64,000 bases of DNA, taken from IMG/VR virus record IMGVR_UViG_3300027985_000843, positions 62,001 through 126,000 of that record. One strand, 5' to 3'. The position numbers and the translations under genes are program-made. Positions 8,265 through 15,118 of the stretch are shown here, one piece after another (the first letter of the stretch is position 1; every line of letters starts with the position of its first letter). The notes below the pieces were generated by a model, which ran no database searches, was not told where the DNA came from, and worked only from the letters and a program-made list of their open reading frames with translations. The stretch is from a virus.

Positions 8265-9272
8265 TCACTGAAGAAGGCGCCACTTCAGATAGCGAAGACG
8301 ATCCCTGATCGACAGCTTGCTGCCGTACTTCTTGCCCGTCAGCTCATAGTGTTCGACCACTCGACGAATCAGCGTGTGGGGCTGAGGGTCTTTGGGGTCG
8401 AGCTTGCCGGCGAAGCCCGCTGCCTTCGTGTGGCCTCCCCCGCCGTGGACCTTGGCGAAGCTGGCACAGTCGAAGAACGTGTGGCTGCGAGTCGAAAAGA
8501 CGATCGAGGGCTCCCCGTCGATCATGAAGATGTTGAAGCCGACCAGCAGGTCCACGTTGGTGTCCAGATACTCGGCCGTGTCGCTGGTCAGCTTGACTCC
8601 CTCGATGACCGCAACGCGAGTGCCGCTGGACGTAGTGAACCGCCACGCATCGTCGCCCTTCTTCTTCGCTGTCTTGAGCTTGCGTTCGAGAAGGATGGGG
8701 CCGATCTCCAGCTTGGCGTCCAGATCGCGCAAGGACTTGTGCGAATCCCACGGCCAGAAGTCGATGGCCTCGGAGACCTCTCGGGCCTCGTGCCATCTCT
8801 CGTGCTTGTTCTGCCAAGTGTCTCTGATGCCGATGAGGGTTGCGAAGTCTTGGATCTTGTCGATGTCGGGGGTGTTGGGAACCGTCTTGCCGTAGCTCTC
8901 CATGAGCGGCTTGAAGACCTCTCTGAACACGAGCAGGGCCCCGCATACGCCTGGATCTTTCTTCTCGTCGCCGAAGACGCCGTTCTCGCCGAAGGCTTCC
9001 ACGACTCCCTGTTGTGTCTTGTGGTGGTCCAGCACGACAGCCCCCATGCCGATGAAGTCGTCGACCTGATCCTCGTGTGGAGAGAAGTCCGCGAAGATGG
9101 TGCCGGGTTCCACCGGTAGCGTCTGATGTTGCCTCGTCTTGTACTGCACGAAGGACACCTTCGCGTTCGGCAGGCAGTGCTTCAGCAGAAGCGCACTCGC
9201 GGTGCCGTCGGAGCAGTTGTCGTGGACCACGATGTGGTTGATGTGGCTAATCTTGTCGAGCGGGATAGGCAT
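8265..9272 (-). CDS. DHH/DHHA1 family phosphoesterase
   Basis: The 335-residue protein shows the DHH superfamily signatures in order: HDNCSDG (D18, D22), an Asp in FADFSPH, the DHH triad at 82-84, and a DHHA1-type GGGGHTKAAGF near residue 285. Members are manganese-dependent and cleave nucleotides or short RNA (nanoRNase/NrnA, RecJ, oligoribonuclease-like). The size and lack of a RecJ OB-type extension favour a small-substrate enzyme, which would fit nucleotide salvage or degradation of short RNAs during infection. Its start overlaps the stop of the upstream gene (TGATG). The exact substrate is inferred only. Confidence 0.85.
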   Translation of the reverse strand: MPIPLDKISHINHIVVHDNCSDGTASALLLKHCLPNAKVSFVQYKTRQHQTLPVEPGTIFADFSPHEDQVDDFIGMGAVVLDHHKTQQGVVEAFGENGVFGDEKKDPGVCGALLVFREVFKPLMESYGKTVPNTPDIDKIQDFATLIGIRDTWQNKHERWHEAREVSEAIDFWPWDSHKSLRDLDAKLEIGPILLERKLKTAKKKGDDAWRFTTSSGTRVAVIEGVKLTSDTAEYLDTNVDLLVGFNIFMIDGEPSIVFSTRSHTFFDCASFAKVHGGGGHTKAAGFAGKLDPKDPQPHTLIRRVVEHYELTGKKYGSKLSIRDRLRYLKWRLLQ

Positions 9273-9970
9273 CAGCTTACTCCAAGAGTTCGTTGCTTGG
9301 CTCGGATCGTGTCGAACACCGAGTTGCGCAGTTTGGGGTCAAGAATCTTGTCGAGGGCCGTTCGGTTCTCGGCGTACCACTCCGACAGTTCCGAGTGGCT
9401 CGTCATGTTGTTGATCTTGACGATGTATGCTTTGACGAAGTCGTATTCGTGAACAGCCGTAGGCTGAAGCTGCTCGAAGGACTTCGCGGTGTCACTCTTG
9501 GTGGCGTCTGAAACTTCCGAGACCTTCGAGGAGATTTCGAAGGTCTGCCGGCCCATGTCCAACGCTTGATCCAGGGCATTGCGTGCCTGGGTTGCTTGTT
9601 CGAGGTTGCCCCCGAAGTATCCGTCAAGGATGAGCCGCAAGGCGTCGAACGCCGCCATGAAGACGGTAAGCTGCGCCTGCGTCTTCATGTTCGGGATCTG
9701 CTCTGCCAGCATCCGGAGCATCTGCCGCTCTTGGGCGTTCTGTCCGAACTCGGGCATGGGAGGGCTGTCCGTCTTGCTCGACTGCTCACCCCGCATGGCA
9801 GCGAAGTCGAAGTCGGGGAACGCTCGTCTGAGCAGCTCCTCGCCTTCCTTCGAGCCCAGAAATCGCTCCGCGATGTTCTGGACTGCCTTGTTGTAAGCCT
9901 CTTCCCCTTGCGTGTGTTTGATTTTGAGAAGCTCGTCCGCTGTCTTTTTCAAGACATCTTCTAGTCCCAT
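9272..9970 (-). CDS. Hypothetical helical protein
   Basis: This 232-residue protein begins MGLEDVLKKTADELL, its ATG overlapping the upstream stop (TGATG). It is almost entirely predicted helix. Residues 1-60 and 85-170 are charged/Gln-rich helices, and the C-terminal part (FVKAYIVKINNMTSHSELS) forms a separate helical unit. There are no catalytic motifs, cysteines or membrane segments. It is coupled to the DHH phosphoesterase downstream and a small zinc-finger protein upstream, which suggests shared expression but not a function. Confidence 0.65.
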   Translation of the reverse strand: MGLEDVLKKTADELLKIKHTQGEEAYNKAVQNIAERFLGSKEGEELLRRAFPDFDFAAMRGEQSSKTDSPPMPEFGQNAQERQMLRMLAEQIPNMKTQAQLTVFMAAFDALRLILDGYFGGNLEQATQARNALDQALDMGRQTFEISSKVSEVSDATKSDTAKSFEQLQPTAVHEYDFVKAYIVKINNMTSHSELSEWYAENRTALDKILDPKLRNSVFDTIRAKQRTLGVS

Positions 9971-10260
9971 CACGACCTCGGTTTGCTGGCGTTTTTGATG
10001 AGCCACGAGTGGTACCTGTCCGCTCGCTCCTCCGCATCAGTTACACCGAGACGCCGCAAACCCCCCTCGAAAATTCCTCGAACTAGCGCAGGTGCCGCAA
10101 CAGGATCCGACATCGTTCGCCAACACGGCATGCAGTAGTCGAGCTTGTCTGGAGGCTCCTGCCCTTGACTACTGATGGTTTGCTTTTCCTTCTCCGTGAG
10201 CGTTATCGTGTGGATGCTGGCCTCGTCGAAGTCTCTGTGGCACATGCAGCAAGTCACCAT
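9970..10260 (-). CDS. Small zinc-finger protein
   Basis: A 96-residue protein starting MVTCCMCHRDF. Two CxxC pairs (CCMC near the N-terminus, CMPC near residue 45) form a treble-clef or ribbon-like zinc site. The remainder is a helical segment rich in Arg and Glu. The start is the ATG that overlaps the stop of the upstream gene (ATGGTGA), not the upstream open frame, which is a shadow of that gene. The function is unknown. The window is rich in such small CxxC proteins. Confidence 0.65.
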   Translation of the reverse strand: MVTCCMCHRDFDEASIHTITLTEKEKQTISSQGQEPPDKLDYCMPCWRTMSDPVAAPALVRGIFEGGLRRLGVTDAEERADRYHSWLIKNASKPRS

Positions 10261-10832
10261 GGCAGCTCCCTGTGGAGGTCTTGTAGGTCCAGACCTCCAT
10301 CGATCTTCTCGCCAAGCAAGACAGCACATGCCATGGGGAAGTAGGCTTGTGCTGAGCCGAAGCGCTTCATGAGACGCTTCTCGGATGCCATCATCTCCAG
10401 GACCTCCGCCCGGGACACAAGCGTGCTCTCGTTGAATCGGTGCGGGTGGCAGTCCCGAGGGTTACCTCGCGAGAAGGTCGCCCGGCAGTGGGTGGGCCGG
10501 TTGTCGTAGGAGCGACACAGCCCGTCATCCCCGAGAAGGGGGCAGGGTCGGTTGCTCAGCATCCACACGGCCACGCTCTGTCCCCAGGTAGCCCTTGCAG
10601 CCTCCTGGAACTTGGTCCTGAGCCTCGTCGTCCAGAGCCCCTCTTCGTGCAACCCCTGATAGATCAGGAGCCCTTCCAGCAAAGAGATGTAGAGGGGGTA
10701 GTGGCAGCAGTGGTTGCACCCCTTCTTGCAGCTCACCCGGCCTTCCTTCAGCACCTTCAGGCGGAAGTCCACGGTGACCTTGGATCTCTCCGCACGGAGC
10801 TGCCGCACGGCCTGGGTCATGGCATCGTCCAC
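10254..10832 (-). CDS. YkgJ-like cysteine-cluster protein
   Basis: The 192-residue protein has the pattern of the YkgJ/UPF0153 family: CKKGCNHCCHYP at 35-46 followed by CPLLGDDGLCRSYDNRPTHCR. These cysteines are thought to bind an iron-sulfur cluster or zinc. The family is widespread in bacteria with poorly defined function. A GTG start at 10832 is preferred because GGAGG lies eight bases upstream; the next candidate is an in-frame ATG at 10820. It is coupled to the downstream zinc-finger gene and follows the 10836-11336 gene after three bases. Confidence 0.75.
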   Translation of the reverse strand: MDDAMTQAVRQLRAERSKVTVDFRLKVLKEGRVSCKKGCNHCCHYPLYISLLEGLLIYQGLHEEGLWTTRLRTKFQEAARATWGQSVAVWMLSNRPCPLLGDDGLCRSYDNRPTHCRATFSRGNPRDCHPHRFNESTLVSRAEVLEMMASEKRLMKRFGSAQAYFPMACAVLLGEKIDGGLDLQDLHRELPW

Positions 10833-10835
10833 GCG

Positions 10836-11336
10836 TCAGTCCTCCATGTCAAAGTCGAAGTCATCGTCTGACGACAGCCGGCCGTACGCGGTCTTGGGAC
10901 GGCGGGGCCGATAAGGCTTCTCTGCCAGCCTCTTCCGATCCTTGGTGTTCATGAACGAGAATTTGACCTTCGCCTTGCTTACGCCCCTCTCGTGGTGAAT
11001 GAGGAGAATTTCACCCGGTCGAAGGCGTAACGCAGGGTTGAAGAAGATCGAGCCCCCGCTGCTGATCATGCCGCTCGGGACCCAATCGTCCAGGGGCTTG
11101 GTCATCTCCCCGTTGCGGGAGATGTTGAGGATGCGCCCCTTCGAGGCCCGCATCGGAAGGGCCATGAACGGCCAGTCCTGCGGAGTGTGTACCACCCGAA
11201 CACCGTCGACAGGCGTGTCTGGGACTTCGATCTTGGACCCCGACCAACTCGCCAGAGTGAGGGTCCTGTACTCGGAGCTGTGGAACGTGACCTTCCACAG
11301 CTGGCCGTCCGTCCAGACAATGTCGCCCAGCTTCAT
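10836..11336 (-). CDS. Hypothetical protein with leaderless start
   Basis: This is a 166-residue beta-rich protein beginning MKLGDIVWTDGQLWKV, with an SH3-like N-terminal barrel, a basic segment (KPYRPRRPK) and an acidic Asp-rich tail. The ATG at 11336 is chosen over the in-frame upstream start because GGTGTA lies exactly ten bases upstream of it and would otherwise be translated. There is no Shine-Dalgarno sequence. It resembles a nucleic-acid-binding small domain, but no family can be named. Confidence 0.65.
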   Translation of the reverse strand: MKLGDIVWTDGQLWKVTFHSSEYRTLTLASWSGSKIEVPDTPVDGVRVVHTPQDWPFMALPMRASKGRILNISRNGEMTKPLDDWVPSGMISSGGSIFFNPALRLRPGEILLIHHERGVSKAKVKFSFMNTKDRKRLAEKPYRPRRPKTAYGRLSSDDDFDFDMED

Positions 11337-11342
11337 GCGGGC

Positions 11343-11354
11343 AGTATACACCAA
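11343..11354 (-). promoter_or_regulatory. GGTGTA-class element before 10836-11336
   Basis: On the minus strand this reads TTGGTGTATACT, with GGTGTA at 11352-11347 and ten bases to the ATG. TATACT is a good -10 hexamer with an extended TG, six bases before the start codon. No Shine-Dalgarno sequence is present, so a leaderless mRNA is inferred. It overlaps the stop region of the upstream gene. Confidence 0.6.
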
Positions 11355-12569
11355 TCAGCTAGCAGCCTGGAACGGGTTGCCCTCTACGCCAGGGTCGCCG
11401 GTCAGGTCCACTCCGTAACGCTTCAGCTGCTCGCGCATGGCAACGTCGACCGTGGGGGACTTGCCCTTCGTGGCCGTCAGGATAGACTTCTTCACGCGGT
11501 ACACGCCGCGTGTCTCCGTTCGCTCGAAGGTCTCAGGCGTGTTCGTCGACAGGCAGTGCGAGACAGCCTCACGCGGATTCGAAGAGGTGGGCAGCCACTT
11601 CTTTTCCGTCAGACGCTCGACAATCTCGGGGGCACTCAGCGCATCCTTGCCCATTACACCGACGATCGCCACACGAAGGATCGGACGCCTGCCGTTGCCG
11701 GGATAGTCCGCCTCGTTGACCTTCTTGACCTTCTCAGCCTTCGGAGGGGCCGCCTTCTTCTCGGCCTTCGGGGGCTTCTCGGCCTTCGGCTTCGGAGCTG
11801 CCTTAGCCTTCGGAGGGGGCGCCGCCTTCGGCTTCTCAGCCTTCGGGGCCTTGGCTTTCGGAGCTGCCTTCGGCTTCTCAACCTTCGGGGCTGCCTTGGC
11901 CCGTGCCTTGGGGAACTGCGCGTTCGGCGACACCCGGTACTTACCGGTGGACATCCGCTCGAAAATCCTCGGGGTGTACTTCGACAAGTATGAACCAATG
12001 TAGGCGTTGAGGTCGGCGTTCTCCGGTTCCAGCCCGGTATCCTTCAGACGCGTCGCGACCTCCGACGCAAGCAGCGTGTCAGCACCCGTGACGAAGACCA
12101 TACGTTCCCACAAGGGGTTGTCCTTCGTCACCGGGATGGCTTTTTTCATCTCGGGCTCCACCTCGGTCTCCGGCGCCTTTGTCTCCTTGGGCTCTTCCGG
12201 TGCGGGTGCTGCCTTGGCCTTGGGCTCTTCGGGCTCCGGCTTCTTGGCCTCTTCCGGCTTCACCTTGGTCTTGGGAGTCTCCACCTTGGTCTTGGGAGTC
12301 TCAACTTCCGGTTCGCAGTTGGTGACAACGATTTCTGGCTCGTAGTCAGAATCGAGTGCCTGACCCTCGGAGATATCGGGGATGTCCAGGGTCCCCTCGA
12401 CCTTCATGAGCTGAGAGTCGATGGCGCTCCGTTCGGCTTGCCGACGGGAGATCTTCTTGTGCTTCTTGGCGATCTTCTGCAACAGGCGTTCGATTTCCTT
12501 GCGGTCCTCTTCGTCTGCCTTGTTGAGAGAATCACGTCGCTGGATGGCCTCGAAAATGGTGATGTTCAT
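11355..12569 (-). CDS. Histone H1-like protein with two winged-helix-like domains
   Basis: The 404-residue protein has a charged coiled coil at 1-55 and an acidic Pro/Glu/Lys linker. Next comes a first globular domain of about 65 residues (NPLWERMVFVTG to GKYRV), then a long Lys-Ala-Pro tail of repeated PKAEKPKAAP-type units. A second copy of the globular domain follows (RRPILRVAIVG to GVYRV). The two domains share the pattern 'Ser/Ala-x-E-(I/V)-x-x-R-L' and end in 'FER...(K/G)xYRV', resembling HARE-HTH-like winged helices. The Lys-Ala-Pro linker is like the tail of histone H1. A role in DNA condensation or transcription is inferred. A Shine-Dalgarno AGAGGAGAT precedes the ATG. Confidence 0.75.
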   Translation of the reverse strand: MNITIFEAIQRRDSLNKADEEDRKEIERLLQKIAKKHKKISRRQAERSAIDSQLMKVEGTLDIPDISEGQALDSDYEPEIVVTNCEPEVETPKTKVETPKTKVKPEEAKKPEPEEPKAKAAPAPEEPKETKAPETEVEPEMKKAIPVTKDNPLWERMVFVTGADTLLASEVATRLKDTGLEPENADLNAYIGSYLSKYTPRIFERMSTGKYRVSPNAQFPKARAKAAPKVEKPKAAPKAKAPKAEKPKAAPPPKAKAAPKPKAEKPPKAEKKAAPPKAEKVKKVNEADYPGNGRRPILRVAIVGVMGKDALSAPEIVERLTEKKWLPTSSNPREAVSHCLSTNTPETFERTETRGVYRVKKSILTATKGKSPTVDVAMREQLKRYGVDLTGDPGVEGNPFQAAS

Positions 12570-12619
12570 CTTGATCTCCTCTACATGTCTGGCGAGCTTG
12601 CCCCGTCCAAGGGGAGAGG

Positions 12620-12925
12620 TTAGGACCCTTTCGGGTGCTTTTCAACCCCTAAGTTGTCGACCACTACCAGCTGTTTCCTCGAAATGTCCACTGACCGCAC
12701 GTTTCGGTAGAAGCACTTTTTTAGCTGAAAACAAGTAGCTACCACATTTGGACCGGCCTTTAACCCGTCGCAGGACTGGCACTTGACCGAACCAAAGTTT
12801 GTTTGAAATCGAGCTTCCGCTGACTCCTGAACCAGGGAACGGGTAAGCCTCAGTATGTCCTGGACAAGTTTCCATACCTTACCCGGGTCAGGCTTGCGGA
12901 AGGCTTCGACGAATTGAAGCTCCAA
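12620..12925 (-). CDS. Small CxxC protein with uncertain start
   Basis: About 101 residues reading ELQFVEAFRKPDPGK onward look genuine: a helical N-terminal half, then CQSCDGLKAGPNVVATC and a further Cys (LKKCFYRN), a likely zinc site. The frame is open far upstream, but that part is a shadow of the 12931-13173 gene. The first plausible start in the real part is a TTG at 12925, just past the upstream stop, with no clear Shine-Dalgarno. A -1 frameshift from the upstream gene is an alternative. Base composition is less GC-rich than the neighbours in the 3' half. Confidence 0.5.
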   Translation of the reverse strand: MELQFVEAFRKPDPGKVWKLVQDILRLTRSLVQESAEARFQTNFGSVKCQSCDGLKAGPNVVATCFQLKKCFYRNVRSVDISRKQLVVVDNLGVEKHPKGS

Positions 12926-12930
12926 CTCGT

Positions 12931-13173
12931 CTAGGTCTTCTGGGGTGACAACTCGCGGTCCAGGTCGACCTCGGAGACGATGTTCATCCGCTTGAGGGTC
13001 TGGGCCACCCGGTTGTCCTTGATGGCCTGTTCGAGCATCCGTACCCGCCGCAGGTCCCCGTTGGCCCTTGCCTGCTCGATCACCTTCATCGCCAGCTTGT
13101 GCCAGTCCGTGGGCGAGCTGGCCGTCTTGTTCTTGGCGGCCTGTTTCTGTACCGCCAGCCGTGTCCTTGCCAT
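12931..13173 (-). CDS. Small hypothetical helical protein
   Basis: An 80-residue protein starting MARTRLAVQKQAAKN, basic at the N-terminus and helical throughout, with a repeated heptad-like segment (LRRVRMLEQAIKDNRV). GAAGGGA lies about seven bases before the ATG at 13173. A TTG two codons upstream is less likely. It begins two bases after the stop of 13176-13568 and probably lies in one operon with it. No family is recognised. Confidence 0.6.
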   Translation of the reverse strand: MARTRLAVQKQAAKNKTASSPTDWHKLAMKVIEQARANGDLRRVRMLEQAIKDNRVAQTLKRMNIVSEVDLDRELSPQKT

Positions 13174-13175
13174 GG

Positions 13176-13568
13176 TCAAGTCCCTTCATCGCCAGCCGTT
13201 TCGAGCACTTCAGGCACCGCTTCTTGAGCAAATGCCCGTATCTCCCTGGTCACACTTGCTGCTGTCCGGTTGATTGTGTCCTCGCTCAGAAGCTTGGCAA
13301 ACAACAGATGGGTCAGGCGGTGTTGGATCTCCTGACCTTGCTTGAGGGTCTCTACCTCAGCATTCAGCGTCTCCATGTCGGCCACCATGGCCGCCATCAA
13401 CCTGTGGGCCTCTTGGATGTCGGACTGCACTGACGTCAAGACAGGGAGAATGTTCTCCATCCCCTGTAGTTGTTTCAGTGCCTGGATGGCCGTGCTCAAG
13501 TTGCTGCTCGCCTTGGCGACCTTGGCCTTGGCCTTGGGCAGCGGAGGCCACTTCTTCTTCGTCTTCAT
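13176..13568 (-). CDS. Hypothetical coiled-coil protein
   Basis: A 130-residue protein with a Lys-rich start (MKTKKKWPPLPKAK) and a long coiled coil from about residue 25 to 95, ending in an acidic tail. No cysteines or catalytic motifs are seen. No Shine-Dalgarno sequence is evident. TAGTAG lies six bases before the ATG, which could be a weak -10 of a leaderless transcript, but it lacks the GGTGTA core, so no promoter is called. Confidence 0.6.
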   Translation of the reverse strand: MKTKKKWPPLPKAKAKVAKASSNLSTAIQALKQLQGMENILPVLTSVQSDIQEAHRLMAAMVADMETLNAEVETLKQGQEIQHRLTHLLFAKLLSEDTINRTAASVTREIRAFAQEAVPEVLETAGDEGT

Positions 13569-13609
13569 CTGTTGCTACTACGCTCGGGGTTGAGAACAGT
13601 TCGGAAGAA

Positions 13610-13969
13610 TCATCCGTTCCAGGGCATCTTGCCCTTGAATTGCGTGTAGAACGGAATGCTCTCAGAGTTGCGGTTGATCTCGGTCTGCATTTGGTCGCCT
13701 GGCCGGTCGGTCGGCAACCGAGGGGTCTTGGCCGCGAGGTTGATCAGGTAGGGGTCGCTCGTCACCCGGCACAGGTCCACTCGGGCCCGTTCGCTGCGTT
13801 GAAGCGAGTAGATGACCTGCTCCTCGCTCAGGGTGTCGAGGAGGCACACGCCGCCCTCTCCGTTCTCGTCCGCACCCTCGACCCATACGTTGTTCGCACG
13901 GTCTCGGTCGCAGTATGTCGTTCGGGCGGTGACTTCTTCGGTGGTGTCGTCGCTGCTACAGATCGTCAT
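13610..13969 (-). CDS. Hypothetical protein
   Basis: A 119-residue acidic protein beginning MTICSSDDTTEE, with scattered cysteines and no repeated motif. The start is the ATG that overlaps the upstream stop as ATGA; an in-frame ATG four codons earlier is less likely. It is the third gene of a coupled set behind the DUF1848-like gene (14250-15071). No function can be proposed. Confidence 0.6.
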   Translation of the reverse strand: MTICSSDDTTEEVTARTTYCDRDRANNVWVEGADENGEGGVCLLDTLSEEQVIYSLQRSERARVDLCRVTSDPYLINLAAKTPRLPTDRPGDQMQTEINRNSESIPFYTQFKGKMPWNG

Positions 13970-14253
13970 GTGTTCACCCAATCCGCTCGGAATACCAACA
14001 TCTTGTCGGCTTCACTCGTGGCGGTCAAATGAACGCGGATGTAAAGATGATCTTCGAACCGACGGACCGCATACCTCTGCACGGAGAACTTGCACACGCG
14101 CGTGCCCTTCACGTGAGACATGAGCTTCCGAACGAAGTCGTTGGAATTTTCAGTGGGGATGGCGTCCACGGCCTCTTGTTCGGTGAAGTCCTCGGAGTCA
14201 CCTGGTTCCAAGCCCCCAAACAGAGCCGTCAACATGTGTCCCTGATCACTCAT
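13966..14253 (-). CDS. Small hypothetical protein
   Basis: A 95-residue protein starting MSDQGHMLTALFGG, its ATG overlapping the stop of the DUF1848-like gene (ATGA). The C-terminal half is beta-rich with alternating charged and hydrophobic residues (VCKFSVQRYAVRRFEDHLYIRVHL), suggesting a small beta-sheet fold. No family is recognised. It is probably translated in step with its two neighbours. Confidence 0.6.
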   Translation of the reverse strand: MSDQGHMLTALFGGLEPGDSEDFTEQEAVDAIPTENSNDFVRKLMSHVKGTRVCKFSVQRYAVRRFEDHLYIRVHLTATSEADKMLVFRADWVNT

Positions 14254-15071
14254 GGTAGCACCCACAACCCCTTGGTGGTGTTCTTCTTGGCCGGGGCCAG
14301 CGACTTGTCCGCTGCGTAGCAGTATTTGCAGCCCATGACGCACGCCTCGTTGACCGTAAACGGGTCAACAGCATGAGCACAACCACAGGCTTCGTGAGAA
14401 ACGCCCTCTCCCTGGAAGCGGCGGCCGTCCTCACACACACCGTACCTGAGATTGACCGGCCGTGGAAGCCTGAAGTTGTCGAGAGTGCGATCTTCGTTGC
14501 ACACGAGAACCTTCAGCCCCCGCGCCTGTTCGGCCATCCGCTGCAAGAGCCTCTGACGGGTCGGTAGAGACCTCTTCTCGGGCAGCAGGTCGTTGTCCTG
14601 GAGGAAGGCCACGTAGACGCTCCTGACCCCAATAGATTCGACCCGAGAGGCTATCTTGGCGAACCTGTCAACCACGTCCTCCACAACGGGCACTGGACTG
14701 AATCGCCAAGTGATGTTCTCCGCCCCGAACTTGTCCACAGCCCGACCCATGAGATCCAAGCTCTGATCCAGACCCGGTGCTCCGATCTCGACCTCCTCCC
14801 ACCCTGTGATGGTCATGTGGATAACCAATGGGTAGGGTTTGAGCAGGTCCGCGTTCTTGATGAGAGTGATGGGCTTGCGGCTCCAGAAGATCAAGCCCAG
14901 GGTGTCCTCGGGGGCGAGAGACCATCGGCTCGGAACCGCAGTTCGGGGGTCGAAGGCCGCCATCCACCCCTGCTGAAGCTGGGCTCGGAACCACGGCCAT
15001 TTGGCGGCAGGCAGGTCAGTCCACCGCGACAATGAGTAGGGTAATCCTTCGGCTTTTCCGCTACGAATCAT
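14250..15071 (-). CDS. DUF1848-like protein with C-terminal CxxxCxxC cluster motif
   Basis: The 273-residue protein matches the DUF1848 pattern as I know it: an N-terminal 'SLSRWTDLPA' stretch, 'EDTLGLIFWSRKP', 'ITWRFSPV', and a terminal cysteine cluster. C244, C248 and C251 form CVMGCKYCYA, preceded by a CGC motif. CxxxCxxC is the 4Fe-4S/SAM site of radical SAM enzymes, unusually placed at the C-terminus in this family. The substrate is unknown. A GGTGTA element stands 11 bases before the ATG, with no Shine-Dalgarno. The gene heads a three-gene coupled unit. Confidence 0.75.
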   Translation of the reverse strand: MIRSGKAEGLPYSLSRWTDLPAAKWPWFRAQLQQGWMAAFDPRTAVPSRWSLAPEDTLGLIFWSRKPITLIKNADLLKPYPLVIHMTITGWEEVEIGAPGLDQSLDLMGRAVDKFGAENITWRFSPVPVVEDVVDRFAKIASRVESIGVRSVYVAFLQDNDLLPEKRSLPTRQRLLQRMAEQARGLKVLVCNEDRTLDNFRLPRPVNLRYGVCEDGRRFQGEGVSHEACGCAHAVDPFTVNEACVMGCKYCYAADKSLAPAKKNTTKGLWVLP

Positions 15072-15076
15072 TGGGT

Positions 15077-15090
15077 TGATCTTACACCGG
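15077..15090 (-). promoter_or_regulatory. GGTGTA-class element before the DUF1848-like gene
   Basis: The minus strand reads GCCGGTGTAAGATC, with GGTGTA at 15088-15083, 11 bases before the ATG at 15071. TAAGAT is the likely -10 hexamer, seven bases from the start. There is no ribosome-binding site. It lies in the short gap after the clpX stop codon. Confidence 0.55.
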
Positions 15091-15118
15091 CAAGACCAAC
15101 CGCAAGCTCGGGAAACGC

